NCBI RefSeq assembly: GCF_012927485.1
Contig: NZ_JABBPC010000020.1
Location: 1 to 64,000 of the forward strand
Length of the DNA stretch: 64,000 bases
Reading direction: 5' to 3'
Origin: Polaromonas sp.
GTDB taxonomy: Bacteria; Pseudomonadota; Gammaproteobacteria; Burkholderiales; Burkholderiaceae_C
Below are positions 19,662 through 30,339 of the stretch, in pieces; within the stretch, counting starts at the first letter, position 1; each line of letters begins with the position of its first letter. The translations under genes were made by a program, and so were the position numbers. The notes below the pieces were generated by a model. It saw nothing but the letters and a program-made list of their open reading frames with translations. It was not told the DNA's origin and searched no databases.

Positions 19662-19730
19662 CACAGCAGGGGCCGCGGAACCGGCTTTGCCGGGCCGCAG
19701 GCGCAGCGGCCTCCTCGGGGGGCAGCGCAT
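19662..19730. repeat. G+C-rich nested palindrome in the nuoI-nuoH gap
   Basis: About 69 bases containing several inverted repeats: CCGGC-ttt-GCCGG (19681-19693) and GCCGC...GCGGC (around 19695-19710), then CCTCCTCGGGGGGC. Its form is that of the short interspersed intergenic repeats known in Comamonadaceae. No second full copy was found by eye in this window, so the repeat assignment rests on composition and symmetry only. Confidence 0.5.
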
Positions 19731-19760
19731 TACACAAAGTGAAAAGCGTGGGGGTCATAT

Positions 19761-20840
19761 TCACTTCCAGATGTTGTAAGAGGTCTGCATCCAGGCCCCG
19801 ACGACTACCAGCCATACCAGGGTCACAGGGATAAAGATTTTCCAGCCCAGACGCATGATCTGGTCGTAGCGGAACCTTGGGAAAGTCGCACGCACCCACA
19901 GGAACATCGTGACCACCACAAACGATTTGATGCCGAGCCATATCCAGCCAGGAATCCAGTTCAGGAGGGCGCTGTCAAACGGCGACAGCCAGCCACCCAG
20001 AAAGAGGATCACGCACAGCACCGAGACCAGAATCATGTTGGCGTATTCGGCCAGGAAAAACATCGCAAAAGCCATGCCGGAGTACTCCACCATGTGCCCC
20101 GCGACAATTTCCGACTCCCCCTCCACCACGTCGAACGGATGGCGATTCGTCTCGGCCATGCTGGAAATGAAATAGACTAAAAAAATGGGTAACAGAGGCA
20201 GCCAGTTCCACGACAGAAACGTCCACCCCGCGCTCGCAGCCATCCCTTTTCCCTGGCTCATGACGATGTCGGTCATATTCAGGCTGGCCGACACCATGAG
20301 CACCACCACCAGGCAAAAGCCCATGGCGATTTCATAGCTCACCATTTGGGCGGAAGCACGCATGGCGCCCAGAAATGCATACTTGGAGTTCGATGCCCAA
20401 CCCGCAATGATGACGCCATACACTTCTAGGGAGGTGATGGCCATCAGGAATAACAGGCCCGCATTGATATTGGCCAGCGCTACCTCTGGCCCAAAAGGCA
20501 CGACCGCCCAGGCAGCCAGGGCCGGCATGATCGTCATGATGGGCCCCAGCACGAACAAGCCCTTGCTTGCGGCGGTGGGAATGATGATCTCTTTGGTCAG
20601 CAGCTTGAGCGCATCAGCGATGGGCTGCAACAGACCCAAAGGACCAACGCGGTTAGGGCCCAGACGGACTTGTATAAAACCAATCGCCTTGCGTTCCCAC
20701 AGCGTAAGGTAGGCCACACAAGCCAGCAATGGCACCAGCAAACAGACAATCTTGATGAGCGCCCACAAGACAGGCCAGACCGTGGTGGGCCAAATGCCCC
20801 CCATCAAACCTTGGCCATACCCGAAAATTGCGTCAATCAT
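19761..20840 (-). CDS. nuoH: NADH-quinone oxidoreductase subunit H
   Basis: Membrane subunit at the junction of the two arms of complex I, forming much of the quinone cavity. It is 359 residues with eight or more helices. Conserved pieces are [20 protein letters not shown] near residue 49, the acidic loop [15 protein letters not shown], and [19 protein letters not shown]. The ATG overlaps the nuoG stop (ATGA at 20837-20840). Confidence 0.97.
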   Translation of the reverse strand: MIDAIFGYGQGLMGGIWPTTVWPVLWALIKIVCLLVPLLACVAYLTLWERKAIGFIQVRLGPNRVGPLGLLQPIADALKLLTKEIIIPTAASKGLFVLGPIMTIMPALAAWAVVPFGPEVALANINAGLLFLMAITSLEVYGVIIAGWASNSKYAFLGAMRASAQMVSYEIAMGFCLVVVLMVSASLNMTDIVMSQGKGMAASAGWTFLSWNWLPLLPIFLVYFISSMAETNRHPFDVVEGESEIVAGHMVEYSGMAFAMFFLAEYANMILVSVLCVILFLGGWLSPFDSALLNWIPGWIWLGIKSFVVVTMFLWVRATFPRFRYDQIMRLGWKIFIPVTLVWLVVVGAWMQTSYNIWK

Positions 20841-22990
20841 GCCTGGACTCCTTCGAGGCCAGCCGCTTGCCGCGCATCCGCCGTCAATTGCAGCGCGGTA
20901 GCCCGCCTGACCAGCCCATCCAGCTGGTAGATGCTGGCGACAGCCGGCACCGGGCCGACCGCATTGAACACGGTAAGGTGGACTTCGCTCGCGTTGAGGC
21001 GCTGGTCTGAAGCGGTTTGAGCCGCTTGCGCGAAATCAAACACTGGAATTTGCTTGAGCACATCCTGCGAAGACTCAAAATCGAAGCCGGGCAAGCCGAG
21101 CAAGTTGGCCAGTACGCGCAAGACTTTCCAGGCTGGGCGCGTCTCGCCCAAAGGTTTGACGACGGCATGAAAGCTCTGCGTCCGCCCCTCGGCGTTCACA
21201 AAAGTTCCAGGGGTCTCTGTGAAAGGCGCAATTGGCAGCAACACATCACTAAAGCTCATGTTGGCCTTGAAGGGACTCAGTGTGACGACCATCTGGGCGG
21301 AGTTCAGTGAAGCCTTAACTTTGGAGCCAGCGGCGGAGTCGAACTCAGGCTCGTTGTTCAGCAAGAGGACCGCTTTCAGCTTGCCATCCAGCATCTGCCC
21401 AGCATGAAGGCCATTGCTCCCGGGCAAGGCACCCGCCAATTGGGCGCCCACGGTATTGGCGGCTTCAGTCAGGTAGCCGACCGTCGCGCCAGTTTGAGCC
21501 CCTATCCAGTTCGCCAACGCAAGAAGATTGCTTGCATGAACGTGGTGCGCCGCTGCGTTACCGAGCAAGATGGCTTTTTGCTCACCCCCCTGCAACGACT
21601 TGGCAATCGCCTTGGCAACGTCCGTGGCTTGGCCTGCGGCCGGTGCGGTCACGCCCATGTCTGCAGCAATTGCCGTAGCCACATCAGCCAGGGCCTGTGC
21701 CCAGACGCCTGGCGCGGCTGTCAAAAAATTGGAGACCGGCATGGCCCAGGCGTCTGCGGAAGTCAGCTCCTTATCAGAGTTGATGGCACTCAGCACACAC
21801 CCTTTGCGAACAGCCTGGCGAATACGCTGGGCAAAAAGCGGATGATCCTTGCGTAGATTGGATCCGATGACCAGCACGCGCTGCAGTTGCGACAACGATG
21901 CGATAGAGGTGCCCAGCCAGTCAACGGTGGCCGACGGCGAAAATTCGGCGTTACGCAGGCGGTAATCGATGTTCTCGCTCCCCAGTCCGCGCATCAGCGA
22001 AGCGGCCAGATACAACTCCTCCGAAGTACTGTGAGGACTGACCAACGTACCGATGCTGCCCGTACCATGGTCTGCTTTGATTTGTTTAAGACCATTGGCC
22101 ACATATTCCAGTGCGGTCTGCCAGTCGACCGTCTTCCACTCGCCGCCCTGCTTGAGCATGGGGCTGGTCAGGCGTTCGTCGCTGTTCAGGGCCTCGTAAG
22201 AAAAGCGGTCCCGATCGGCAATCCAACATTCGTTGATCTCTTCGTTCTCGAGCGGAACGACGCGCATCACCTTGTTGCCCTTGACCTGGACGATCAGGTT
22301 GGCACCGGTTGAATCATGGGGGCTGACCGACTTGCGACGCGACAGCTCCCAAGTGCGAGCGCTGTAGCGGAAAGGCTTGCTGGTCAAGGCGCCTACCGGG
22401 CAAATGTCAATCATATTGCCCGACAGCTCGGAATCTACCGACATGCCGACGAAAGTCTCAATCTCGGCGTACTCACCGCGGTGAGACATGCCCAGCTCCA
22501 TCACGCCGGCAACTTCCTGTCCAAAACGCACGCAGCGGGTGCAGTGTATGCAACGGCTCATCTCCTCCATGGAGACCAGCGGCCCTACATCCTTGTGAAA
22601 CACCACGCGCTTTTCTTCTTGATAACGTGACCCACTCGCGCCATAACCCACGGCCAGATCCTGCAACTGACACTCGCCGCCCTGATCACAAATGGGACAG
22701 TCCAGCGGGTGATTGATCAGAAGAAACTCCATCACGCCCTTTTGGGCATTGACAGCTTTGTCGTTCTTGGTGCGTACGATCATGCCTTGCGTTACCGGCG
22801 TAGCGCACGCTGGCATTGGCTTGGGCGATTTTTCTATGTCCACCAGACACATGCGGCAGTTAGCGGCGATGCTCAGCTTCTTGTGATAGCAAAAATGCGG
22901 GATGTAAATACCCGCTTTTTCAGACGCATGCATCACCGTGCTGCCTTCGAGCACTTCCACCTTCTGGCCGTCGAGTTCAATTTCAACCAT
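20837..22990 (-). CDS. nuoG: NADH-quinone oxidoreductase subunit G
   Basis: Largest peripheral subunit of complex I, relaying electrons through several Fe-S clusters. Of 717 residues, the N-terminal 2Fe-2S ferredoxin-like domain (Cys in FCYHKKL and NCRMCLV) is followed by [14 protein letters not shown] and the His/Cys cluster region [15 protein letters not shown] molybdopterin oxidoreductase-like domain without a cofactor role fills the rest. It sits 18 bases after nuoF. Confidence 0.97.
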   Translation of the reverse strand: MVEIELDGQKVEVLEGSTVMHASEKAGIYIPHFCYHKKLSIAANCRMCLVDIEKSPKPMPACATPVTQGMIVRTKNDKAVNAQKGVMEFLLINHPLDCPICDQGGECQLQDLAVGYGASGSRYQEEKRVVFHKDVGPLVSMEEMSRCIHCTRCVRFGQEVAGVMELGMSHRGEYAEIETFVGMSVDSELSGNMIDICPVGALTSKPFRYSARTWELSRRKSVSPHDSTGANLIVQVKGNKVMRVVPLENEEINECWIADRDRFSYEALNSDERLTSPMLKQGGEWKTVDWQTALEYVANGLKQIKADHGTGSIGTLVSPHSTSEELYLAASLMRGLGSENIDYRLRNAEFSPSATVDWLGTSIASLSQLQRVLVIGSNLRKDHPLFAQRIRQAVRKGCVLSAINSDKELTSADAWAMPVSNFLTAAPGVWAQALADVATAIAADMGVTAPAAGQATDVAKAIAKSLQGGEQKAILLGNAAAHHVHASNLLALANWIGAQTGATVGYLTEAANTVGAQLAGALPGSNGLHAGQMLDGKLKAVLLLNNEPEFDSAAGSKVKASLNSAQMVVTLSPFKANMSFSDVLLPIAPFTETPGTFVNAEGRTQSFHAVVKPLGETRPAWKVLRVLANLLGLPGFDFESSQDVLKQIPVFDFAQAAQTASDQRLNASEVHLTVFNAVGPVPAVASIYQLDGLVRRATALQLTADARQAAGLEGVQA

Positions 22991-23008
22991 ATGCTTTATT
23001 TCCGCCGT

Positions 23009-24463
23009 TCAAGCCTGCGCTGCGGCGCGACCTGTAGCCTGAGTTGCGCCTTGCGGCGCGACCGCTTGAGATGTGTTTTTCTGGATCAGAGCCTCAAACT
23101 CATGCCGGTAGTGCTTGATCATCGCGCGCACCGGCATTGCTGCGGCATCACCCAGCGCGCAAATGGTGCGCCCCTGAATGTTGTCGGCGACAGAGTTGAG
23201 CAAGTCCAGATCGCTCTGGCGGCCGTGCCCATTGTGAATGCGGTCCACCATGCGCCACAACCAACCCGTGCCTTCGCGGCAGGGGGTGCATTGTCCGCAC
23301 GATTCATGCATGTAAAAGTAAGACAGACGCTTGAGTGACTCGACCATGCACCGGGTGTCGTCCATCACGATCACGGCACCGGAGCCCAGCATGGACCCGG
23401 CCTTGGCAATCGAGTCGTAATCCATCGTGCACTCCATCATGATGGATGCAGGCAACACGGGGGACGAAGAACCGCCGGGGATCACCGCTTTGAGCGTTCG
23501 ACCCTCTTTGGCATTTTTCACGCCGCCTGCCAGCTCCAGCAGCTTGGCAAACGGAGTCCCCATGGGCACTTCATAGTTGCCGGGCAGTTCGACGTCGCCA
23601 GATACCGAATAAATTTTTGTACCCCCGTTGTTCGGCTTGCCGCATTCAAGGTAGGCCTGGCCGCCGTTGCGGATGAGCCACGGCACGGCTGCGAAGGTTT
23701 CTGTGTTGTTGATCGTGGTCGGTTTGCCGTACAAACCAAAACTGGCCGGGAACGGAGGTTTGAAGCGCGGCTGGCCTTTTTTGCCTTCCAGCGATTCCAG
23801 CAATGCAGTTTCTTCACCGCAAATGTAGGCGCCAAACCCGTGCGCAGCATGCAACTGGAAGTTGAAGTCACTGCCCAAAATATTGTTGCCGATCAGGCCT
23901 GCCGCCCGGGCCTCGTCAAGCGCTTCCTGAAAACGCTCGTAGGTCGTAAAGATCTCACCATGAATGTAGTTGTAGCCAACGCTGATCCCCATCGCGTAGG
24001 CGGCAATCGCCATGCCCTCGATCACGCTGTGCGGGTTGTACTGCATGATGTCGCGGTCTTTGCTGGTGCCCGGCTCGCCTTCGTCCGAGTTGCAGACGAG
24101 GTACTTCTGGCCCGGAAACTGGCGCGGCATGAAGCTCCACTTCAACCCGGTTGGGAAACCGGCTCCGCCGCGCCCGCGCAACCCGCCAGCCTTAACCTCG
24201 GCAATCACCTGGTCAGGCGTCATACCCGGGGCCCCTGTGCTGCCCCTAGGCGGCTTGCCATCCTGCCCAAGAATCTTGCGCAGTGCCTGGTAACCACCGC
24301 GCGCCTCGTAATCCGCAAGTCGCCAGTTGCGGCCATCCAGGTCTGCAAGGATTTGCGGATTGATGTGCCGGCCATGAAAACAGGTCTGAACGCCAGTGGC
24401 TGCAAATTGCGACAATACGCCTTGCGCTGCTGCGTTGTGATTGGAACTGGATGCAAGCGTCAT
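23009..24463 (-). CDS. nuoF: NADH-quinone oxidoreductase subunit F
   Basis: NADH- and FMN-binding subunit of complex I. It is 484 residues. Visible are the nucleotide/flavin loop [13 protein letters not shown] (about 96-108), [19 protein letters not shown], and the N3 cluster motif [15 protein letters not shown] (about 367-381). About 30 extra N-terminal residues and an Ala-rich C-terminus make it longer than E. coli NuoF. It lies 2 bases after nuoE. Confidence 0.97.
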   Translation of the reverse strand: MTLASSSNHNAAAQGVLSQFAATGVQTCFHGRHINPQILADLDGRNWRLADYEARGGYQALRKILGQDGKPPRGSTGAPGMTPDQVIAEVKAGGLRGRGGAGFPTGLKWSFMPRQFPGQKYLVCNSDEGEPGTSKDRDIMQYNPHSVIEGMAIAAYAMGISVGYNYIHGEIFTTYERFQEALDEARAAGLIGNNILGSDFNFQLHAAHGFGAYICGEETALLESLEGKKGQPRFKPPFPASFGLYGKPTTINNTETFAAVPWLIRNGGQAYLECGKPNNGGTKIYSVSGDVELPGNYEVPMGTPFAKLLELAGGVKNAKEGRTLKAVIPGGSSSPVLPASIMMECTMDYDSIAKAGSMLGSGAVIVMDDTRCMVESLKRLSYFYMHESCGQCTPCREGTGWLWRMVDRIHNGHGRQSDLDLLNSVADNIQGRTICALGDAAAMPVRAMIKHYRHEFEALIQKNTSQAVAPQGATQATGRAAAQA

Positions 24464-24465
24464 GA

Positions 24466-24954
24466 TTATTTCGCCTCGGCGGATTTGAGACCATCAATGA
24501 GCTGGTCCAATTTTTCATTACTCATGAAGCTGCACATCGTGAAATCATTCACCAGCATCACCGGTGAGTCTGCGCAGGCCCCTAGGCACTCGGACTGCTG
24601 CAGTGTAAACAGACCGTCATCGGTGGTTTCACCCATAACGATGCCGAGTTTGTGCTCCAGATGCTGCAGCGCTTTGGCCCCGTCACGCAACTGGCAAGGC
24701 AAGTTGGTGCAAACGTTTAACTTGTACTTGCCTACCGGCTGCTGGTTGTACATGTTGTAGAACGTCGTGACTTCGTGCACAGCTATTGGCGCCATACCCA
24801 GGTAATCAGCCACCAGTTTTTCGCTTTCGGCACTGACAAAACCTTGCTCCTGCTGCACGATGGTGAGGCAGGCCACAATAGCCGAGGGCTTCTGGTCCAC
24901 GGGGTATTTCGCGACTTCTTTTGCGAAGCGCGCTTTGGTAACTTCCGAGATCAT
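24466..24954 (-). CDS. nuoE: NADH-quinone oxidoreductase subunit E
   Basis: Thioredoxin-fold 2Fe-2S subunit (cluster N1a) of complex I. It is 162 residues, with cysteines in VCTNLPCQL (about 81-86) and [11 protein letters not shown] (about 121-126). The ATG overlaps the nuoD stop (24951-24954). Confidence 0.97.
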   Translation of the reverse strand: MISEVTKARFAKEVAKYPVDQKPSAIVACLTIVQQEQGFVSAESEKLVADYLGMAPIAVHEVTTFYNMYNQQPVGKYKLNVCTNLPCQLRDGAKALQHLEHKLGIVMGETTDDGLFTLQQSECLGACADSPVMLVNDFTMCSFMSNEKLDQLIDGLKSAEAK

Positions 24955-26204
24955 CGATCAATCTCTCCAAAAACAATGTCCATGGTGCCTATGATCGCCA
25001 CGGCATCGGCCAGCATGTGACCTCGTGCCATTTCGTCCAGCGCGGCGAGGTGCGCAAAACCGGGCGGACGGATCTTCAGACGATAGGGCTTGTTGGCGCC
25101 ATCGCTGACGATATAAATACCGAACTCGCCCTTGGGATGCTCCACAGCGGCGTAAGCCTCGCCTTCCGGCACATGAAAACCTTCGGTGAAGAGTTTGAAA
25201 TGGTGTATCAGCTCTTCCATGTTGGTCTTCATGGATTCACGAGCGGGTGCGGCGACCTTGTAGTTGCTGGTGATCACCGGGCCTGGGTTGACTCGCAGCC
25301 AGTCCACGCACTGCTTGATGATGCGGTTGGACTGCCGCATTTCTTCGACACGTACCAGATAGCGGTCGTAGCAGTCGCCGGTCTTGCCTACGGGAATGTC
25401 GAAATCCATGCGGTCGAACACCTCGTAGGGCTGCTGCTTGCGCAGGTCCCACGCAACGCCCGAGCCGCGCAGCATCGGGCCGGTCATGCCCAAGCTGAGC
25501 GCACGCTCCGGCGACACCACGCCGACGCCCACGGTGCGCTGCTTCCAGATGCGGTTGTCCGTCAGCAGGGTTTCGTACTCGTCTACGTGGCCGGGGAAGC
25601 GGCGCGTGAAGTCGTCGATGAAATCGAGCAGTGAACCCTGGCGGTTCTCGTTCATCAGCGCGATCGCCTTGGCGTTCCTGATCTTGCTGACTTTGTATTG
25701 CGGCATGGTGTCCGGCAGGTCGCGATAAACGCCGCCGGGACGGAAGTAAGCCGCGTGCATCCGGGCGCCGGACACCGCTTCGTAAATATCAAACAGATCT
25801 TCGCGTTCGCGGAAGGTGTAGATCAGGATGGTCGAGCTGCCGCAGTCGTTGCCGTGCGAACCCAGCCACATCAGGTGATTGAGCAGGCGCGTGATCTCGG
25901 AGAACATTACGCGGATGTACTGTGCACGCAGTGGCACGTCGACACCCAGCAGCTTCTCGATGGCCAGGCAATAGGCGTGCTCGTTGCACATCATCGATAC
26001 GTAGTCGAGCCGGTCCATATAAGGCAGCGACTGAATATAGGTCTTGCTCTCGGCCAGCTTCTCGGTGGCGCGGTGCAGCAGGCCGATGTGCGGATCGGCA
26101 CGTTGCACCACTTCGCCATCCAGTTCCAGCACAAGGCGCAAGACGCCGTGGGCGGCGGGATGCTGCGGTCCGAAATTGAGCGTGTAGTTTTTTATTTCAG
26201 CCAT
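24951..26204 (-). CDS. nuoD: NADH-quinone oxidoreductase subunit D
   Basis: 49-kDa subunit contributing the quinone-binding site of complex I, related to the large subunit of [NiFe] hydrogenases. It is 417 residues and separate from NuoC (fused in E. coli). It begins [18 protein letters not shown] and contains the quinone-site region [12 protein letters not shown] and, near the C-terminus, [18 protein letters not shown]. It lies 21 bases after nuoC. Confidence 0.97.
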   Translation of the reverse strand: MAEIKNYTLNFGPQHPAAHGVLRLVLELDGEVVQRADPHIGLLHRATEKLAESKTYIQSLPYMDRLDYVSMMCNEHAYCLAIEKLLGVDVPLRAQYIRVMFSEITRLLNHLMWLGSHGNDCGSSTILIYTFREREDLFDIYEAVSGARMHAAYFRPGGVYRDLPDTMPQYKVSKIRNAKAIALMNENRQGSLLDFIDDFTRRFPGHVDEYETLLTDNRIWKQRTVGVGVVSPERALSLGMTGPMLRGSGVAWDLRKQQPYEVFDRMDFDIPVGKTGDCYDRYLVRVEEMRQSNRIIKQCVDWLRVNPGPVITSNYKVAAPARESMKTNMEELIHHFKLFTEGFHVPEGEAYAAVEHPKGEFGIYIVSDGANKPYRLKIRPPGFAHLAALDEMARGHMLADAVAIIGTMDIVFGEIDR

Positions 26205-26225
26205 GTCGGTCTTTTACGGCCCCCC

Positions 26226-26837
26226 TTAGTGGAGGCCCCCGTAGTTGTCTTCACGAATCACGCGCGGCGTGATCTCGCGCGGCTCGATCGTCACCGGCTG
26301 GTAGATCACGCGTTTCTGCTCGGGGTCGTAACGCATCTCGACATAACCCGTCGTCGGAAAGTCCTTGCGGAAAGGATGACCGATGAAACCGTAGTCGGTC
26401 AGGATGCGGCGCAAGTCGTTGTGGCCTTCAAAAACGATGCCGAACAAATCGAAGGCCTCGCGCTCAAACCAGTTGGCCGAGTTCCACACGTCGTTCACGG
26501 AGGCCACCAGCGGCAGGTCGTCGTCGTCGCAAAAGACTTTCAGACGCACCCGCTGGTTCAGGCTAACGGACAGGAGATGGGAGACGACACAAAAACGGCG
26601 GCCCTCGTAGCGACCTTCGGCGTATTCGGAATAATCGACGCCGCAGAGGTCAATCAGCTGCTCGAACTGGCAGCCTGGGGTGTCGCGCAGAATCAGCGCG
26701 GTGGCCAGGTAGTCCGGCGCGGCCACGACAACGATCAGTTCACCGAGCGCAACCGTAACCCGTTTGGCCTTTTCACCCAGGGCCGCGGCAACAATGTCTG
26801 CGAGCTGGACCGCAGACGCGGGATGCAATGGCCCCAT
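26226..26837 (-). CDS. nuoC: NADH-quinone oxidoreductase subunit C
   Basis: 30-kDa peripheral subunit of complex I supporting NuoD. It is 203 residues. The C-terminal half carries the family signature [18 protein letters not shown] and [18 protein letters not shown]. The ATG overlaps the nuoB stop by one base. Confidence 0.97.
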   Translation of the reverse strand: MGPLHPASAVQLADIVAAALGEKAKRVTVALGELIVVVAAPDYLATALILRDTPGCQFEQLIDLCGVDYSEYAEGRYEGRRFCVVSHLLSVSLNQRVRLKVFCDDDDLPLVASVNDVWNSANWFEREAFDLFGIVFEGHNDLRRILTDYGFIGHPFRKDFPTTGYVEMRYDPEQKRVIYQPVTIEPREITPRVIREDNYGGLH

Positions 26838-27319
26838 CAGGCCCTCGCAATCGTGTTGGTGCGGCGAATTTTCTGCTGCAATTGGATAAGGCCGTAGATC
26901 AGGGCTTCGGCCGTGGGCGGACAGCCCGGCACATACACATCCACAGGAACGATGCGGTCACAACCACGGACCACCGAATAGCTGTAGTGATAATAGCCGC
27001 CCCCATTGGCACAAGAACCCATGGAAATCACCCAGCGCGGTTCAGCCATTTGGTCGTAGACCTTGCGCAAGGCCGGACCCATCTTGTTGCACAGCGTGCC
27101 GGCCACGATCATCAAGTCGCTTTGGCGCGGGCTGGCGCGGAACACTTCGGCGCCGAAACGACCAATATCGTAGCGTGCCGCTGCCGAATGCATCATTTCC
27201 ACCGCACAGCAGGCAAGACCGAAGGTCATGGGCCAGAGCGAGCCCGTCTTGGCCCAATTCGCCACCGAGTCGTAGCTCGTGGTCATGAAGCCTTCGTTGA
27301 AAACACCTTCAAGCGACAT
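26837..27319 (-). CDS. nuoB: NADH-quinone oxidoreductase subunit B
   Basis: Holds the terminal cluster N2, which passes electrons to quinone. It is 160 residues, with the tandem cysteines in [13 protein letters not shown] (about 36-37), then the cysteine in [12 protein letters not shown] and another in [11 protein letters not shown]. It lies 39 bases after nuoA. Confidence 0.97.
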   Translation of the reverse strand: MSLEGVFNEGFMTTSYDSVANWAKTGSLWPMTFGLACCAVEMMHSAAARYDIGRFGAEVFRASPRQSDLMIVAGTLCNKMGPALRKVYDQMAEPRWVISMGSCANGGGYYHYSYSVVRGCDRIVPVDVYVPGCPPTAEALIYGLIQLQQKIRRTNTIARA

Positions 27320-27358
27320 ATCCGTACCTTTTTGGAAAACCCCCCAGGGATCTCTTTC

Positions 27359-27718
27359 TTATTCCCAGTCCAGCGCACCCTTTTTCCATTCGTAGACAAA
27401 GCCCACGACCAGGATGCCCAGAAAAATCATCACCGACCAAAAACCCACCAGACCAATTTCCTTGAGCGAGACCGCCCAAGGAAAAAGAAACGCAATCTCA
27501 AGGTCGAAAAGAATAAAAAGAATAGCGACCAGGTAATAGCGCACATCGAATTTCATCCTGGCATCTTCGAATGCTTCAAAACCGCACTCATACGGAGAAT
27601 TTTTTTCGCTGTCAGGCCGCACCGGGCCCAACAAACGACCTAACAGCTGCGGTACCACGCCGACGCCTACCCCGATCAGAATAAACAAAAAAACAGGAAG
27701 GTATTGGTCGAGGTTCAT
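27359..27718 (-). CDS. nuoA: NADH-quinone oxidoreductase subunit A
   Basis: First gene of the complex I operon: a 119-residue membrane subunit with three helices next to NuoH and NuoJ. The conserved loop reads [22 protein letters not shown] with its cysteine (about residue 46). A 111-base spacer separates it from tRNA-Leu upstream on the same strand. It may be read from the tRNA promoter or from its own promoter in that spacer. Confidence 0.97.
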   Translation of the reverse strand: MNLDQYLPVFLFILIGVGVGVVPQLLGRLLGPVRPDSEKNSPYECGFEAFEDARMKFDVRYYLVAILFILFDLEIAFLFPWAVSLKEIGLVGFWSVMIFLGILVVGFVYEWKKGALDWE

Positions 27719-27759
27719 CGTGGATTCAACTTATGGAAACCGTCCGGGGTCTTCGCATT

Positions 27760-27792
27760 GCCGGTTTGATCCAGTTTGTCGCTGGAACCGGC
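27760..27792. other. Hairpin in the tRNA-Leu to nuoA spacer
   Basis: GCCGGTT (27760-27766) pairs with AACCGGC (27786-27792), and an inner CCAG (27771-27774) pairs with CTGG (27782-27785), leaving a four-base bulge. No T-run follows on either strand, so it is not a standard terminator. It could protect the nuo mRNA 5' end or mark processing of a tRNA-nuo transcript. Confidence 0.4.
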
Positions 27793-27829
27793 AGCGCCAC
27801 CGAAACGCAACTGCCGATACTTATCAATC

Positions 27830-27914
27830 TGGTGCGGACGGCGAGACTCGAACTCGCACAGCTTTCGCCACTACCCCCTCAAGATAGCGTGTCTACCAAT
27901 TTCACCACGTCCGC
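27830..27914 (-). tRNA. tRNA-Leu (anticodon GAG)
   Basis: An 85-nt gene with encoded CCA. The acceptor stem is GCGGACG/CGTCCGC. The anticodon arm CUAUC-UUGAGGG-GGUAG gives anticodon GAG, reading CUC and CUU. It has a type II long variable arm and the T-loop GTTCGAGTC. It lies between secG and nuoA, an arrangement common in Burkholderiales. Confidence 0.95.
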
Positions 27915-28031
27915 GGTGCTTTAACTGTCGGGACAGCATGAGGAAACCTTGCGGTTTTTAGCTTTCCAGACAGTCTTAGAGTTTACCCTGAAATCCCGTC
28001 ACTCCGAGTTCGGAGCAAGCGCTTATTCAGG

Positions 28032-28448
28032 TTATTTCGTAGGGATTTGCCCAACGCCGGACGCAGCGACTGCGGGCGCCACGGGCACTGTGGAGGGGAT
28101 CTTTCCCGGTGCCGTGGTTCCGGGAATTTGAGCCGCGCCGGATGCGATTGCGGCGGGTGCGGGTGCCGTCACTGCAGCACCTTCCAGAACACTTGAGCCG
28201 GTGCGCGGTTGCGCGTGGCCAAAATAAGCCAAGAGCAGGGTGGCGGCAAAAAACACGGTCGCCAGAACGCCGGTGCTGCGGGACAAGAAGTTAGCGCTTC
28301 CGCTGGCGCCAAACAAGCTGCCCGAGCTGCCACTGCCAAACGCCGCACCCATGTCGGCGCCTTTGCCGTGCTGCACCAAAATCAGGCCAATCATGGCCAG
28401 TGCCGACAACATTTGCACAGCAAGAACAATGGTCAATAAAACATTCAT
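28032..28448 (-). CDS. secG: SecG translocon subunit
   Basis: Inner-membrane component of the SecYEG protein export channel. It is 138 residues. Two helices (about 3-24 and 55-78) flank the conserved loop LVQHGKGADMGAAFGSG. An Ala/Pro/Gly-rich tail of about 50 residues extends beyond the usual length and is typical of the lineage. The start ATG has TAGGAG about 5 bases upstream. It follows tpiA by 33 bases, the classic tpiA-secG pair. Confidence 0.95.
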   Translation of the reverse strand: MNVLLTIVLAVQMLSALAMIGLILVQHGKGADMGAAFGSGSSGSLFGASGSANFLSRSTGVLATVFFAATLLLAYFGHAQPRTGSSVLEGAAVTAPAPAAIASGAAQIPGTTAPGKIPSTVPVAPAVAASGVGQIPTK

Positions 28449-28481
28449 ATTTACTCCTAATTTAATAGCACCTTACGCCCG

Positions 28482-29252
28482 TTAAGCGCAAGCTGCAGCA
28501 ACAATAGTCAAGAAATCAAGGGCCTTCAGCGAGGCCCCGCCAATCAGGCCCCCGTCAATGTCGGGCTGCGCCAGCAGCGAAGCGGCATTGGCCGCATTCA
28601 TACTGCCGCCGTACAAGATTTTTATACGTGTGTACTGATCGGTCGCGGCTTTAAGCTGCTCTCGTAGTACCGCATGAACGACTTGAGCTTCTTCGGGCGA
28701 GGCTGTCTTGCCGGTACCAATCGCCCATACGGGTTCGTACGCCACCACAATTTCGCTGATGCAATGGCCGTTGGCATGAATCACTGCAGCCAGTTGGCGC
28801 CTGACCACTTCCTCCGTACGACCGGCCTCGCGTTCGGCTAGAGTCTCGCCGATACAGACAATGGGCGTGATGCCCGACGCCAACGCGGCCTTGGCCTTGT
28901 CCGCCACCAGCGCATCGGTTTCGTAGTGGTACTGGCGGCGCTCGGAATGGCCAACAATGACGTAACGGCAACCCAGGTCCTTGAGCATGGCCGCACTGAC
29001 CTCTCCGGTATACGCACCAGCGGCTTGCGCCGAGACATCCTGGGCACCCACCTCGATGCCAAAAAGACCGGATTGGGCGGATTTAAGGGTCTGGACCTGT
29101 GTCAGATAAGGCGCCGGCACGCACACGGCGACTTCGCAAGAGGCATTGACAGCCAGCCCGGTTGTCAAGCCCTTGGCAAGCGCATGTAACAACGCTTCAT
29201 TGGCGGCCAGGCTGCCGTTCATCTTCCAGTTTCCTGCAATTAGCTTTTTCAT
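28482..29252 (-). CDS. tpiA: Triosephosphate isomerase
   Basis: Interconverts dihydroxyacetone phosphate and glyceraldehyde 3-phosphate in glycolysis and gluconeogenesis. It is 256 residues with all catalytic landmarks: AGNWKMNG (lysine about 12), VIVGHSERR (histidine about 101) and the catalytic glutamate in [14 protein letters not shown] (about 172), which leads into loop 6. It lies between the quinone oxidoreductase gene and secG. Confidence 0.97.
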   Translation of the reverse strand: MKKLIAGNWKMNGSLAANEALLHALAKGLTTGLAVNASCEVAVCVPAPYLTQVQTLKSAQSGLFGIEVGAQDVSAQAAGAYTGEVSAAMLKDLGCRYVIVGHSERRQYHYETDALVADKAKAALASGITPIVCIGETLAEREAGRTEEVVRRQLAAVIHANGHCISEIVVAYEPVWAIGTGKTASPEEAQVVHAVLREQLKAATDQYTRIKILYGGSMNAANAASLLAQPDIDGGLIGGASLKALDFLTIVAAACA

Positions 29253-29276
29253 AGTGTTTTTATGTTGGCTCGCAAG

Positions 29277-30263
29277 TTACCAGGTCAAGACGATTTTTCC
29301 GACATGCTGGTTGGACTCCATCAGCGCGTGCGCCTTGGCCGCATCAGCAGCAGCGAAGGTGCTGTGGATTACCGGCTTGATGGCACCGCTGGCAATCAGC
29401 GGCCATACTGTTTTCTTCAGCGCCTTTGCAATCGCCGTCTTGAATTCGAGCGAACGGGGCCGCAAGGTCGAGCCGGTAACAGTCAGCCGCTTGCGCAACA
29501 CCACGCCCGCATTGAACTCGGCCTTGACACCGCCCTGCACCGCAATAATGACCAGACGGCCGTCTTCAGCCAGACACTCAATTTCCCGCGCCACATAACT
29601 GCCGGCCACCATGTCCAGAATGACGTTGACGCCTTGGCCATTCGTCAGTTTTTTGACCTCTTCCGCAAAGTCGCTGGCCTTGTAATTGATGGCATGGTCA
29701 GCACCCAATGCCAGGCAGGCGGCACACTTGTCGTCAGTGCCAGCTGTCACCAGCACCGTGGCGCCCAACGCCTTGGCCAGCTGGATGGCCGTAACGCCAA
29801 TGCCGCTGGAACCGCCCTGAATCAGAAGAGTTTCGCCTTTGATCAAGCGCGCCCGCTCAAAGACATTGCTCCAGACCGTAAAGAAAGTTTCTGGCAGGGA
29901 AGCCGCTTGCAAATCACTCAAGCCGATTGGTACGGGCAGACACTGCCCGACCGGGGCCACGCACAACTCGGCATAGCCGCCACCGGCCACCAGCGCGCAC
30001 ACGTGGTCACCCATCTTGAAACCTGCCGCTGCCATCGCTGGCGCGTCGCCCCCGACGATGACGCCAGCAACTTCCAAGCCGGGAATGTCGGAGGACCCAG
30101 GCGGCACGGGGTAGTTGCCGGTGCGCTGCAGTACGTCAGGCCGGTTCACCCCACTGGCATTCACGCGAATGAGTACCTCACCGGCGCTTGGGGAGGGCGC
30201 CGGGCGGACACCCAAACGCAGCACGTCCGGCGCGCCATACGAAGTGATTTCAACGGCTCTCAT
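29277..30263 (-). CDS. NAD(P)H quinone oxidoreductase (PIG3/QOR-like MDR family)
   Basis: Zinc-independent medium-chain dehydrogenase/reductase that probably reduces quinones or other electrophiles with NADPH. It is 328 residues. The N-terminal GroES-like domain carries the family signature VNASGVNRPDVLQRTG, and the Rossmann fold has GGSSGIGVTAIQLAKALGA. The ATG at 30263 (protein starting MRAVEITSYG) has GGAAA just upstream. The longer TTG start at 30305 has no ribosome site and is rejected. It is 24 bases upstream of tpiA. The physiological substrate is not known. Confidence 0.9.
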   Translation of the reverse strand: MRAVEITSYGAPDVLRLGVRPAPSPSAGEVLIRVNASGVNRPDVLQRTGNYPVPPGSSDIPGLEVAGVIVGGDAPAMAAAGFKMGDHVCALVAGGGYAELCVAPVGQCLPVPIGLSDLQAASLPETFFTVWSNVFERARLIKGETLLIQGGSSGIGVTAIQLAKALGATVLVTAGTDDKCAACLALGADHAINYKASDFAEEVKKLTNGQGVNVILDMVAGSYVAREIECLAEDGRLVIIAVQGGVKAEFNAGVVLRKRLTVTGSTLRPRSLEFKTAIAKALKKTVWPLIASGAIKPVIHSTFAAADAAKAHALMESNQHVGKIVLTW

Positions 30264-30339
30264 GGATTTCCAAGTAGTTGGTGCCGCCGACACTATCTTC
30301 TCCAATGTCAGCGGCTACAAAGTCAACAGCAGATAACGC

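Noticed and set aside
25698..26897. Long plus-strand reading frame (399 codons) opposite nuoD/nuoC
   Set aside because: It is antisense to two well-conserved genes, has no recognisable domain, and its low-complexity composition follows codon bias on the other strand.
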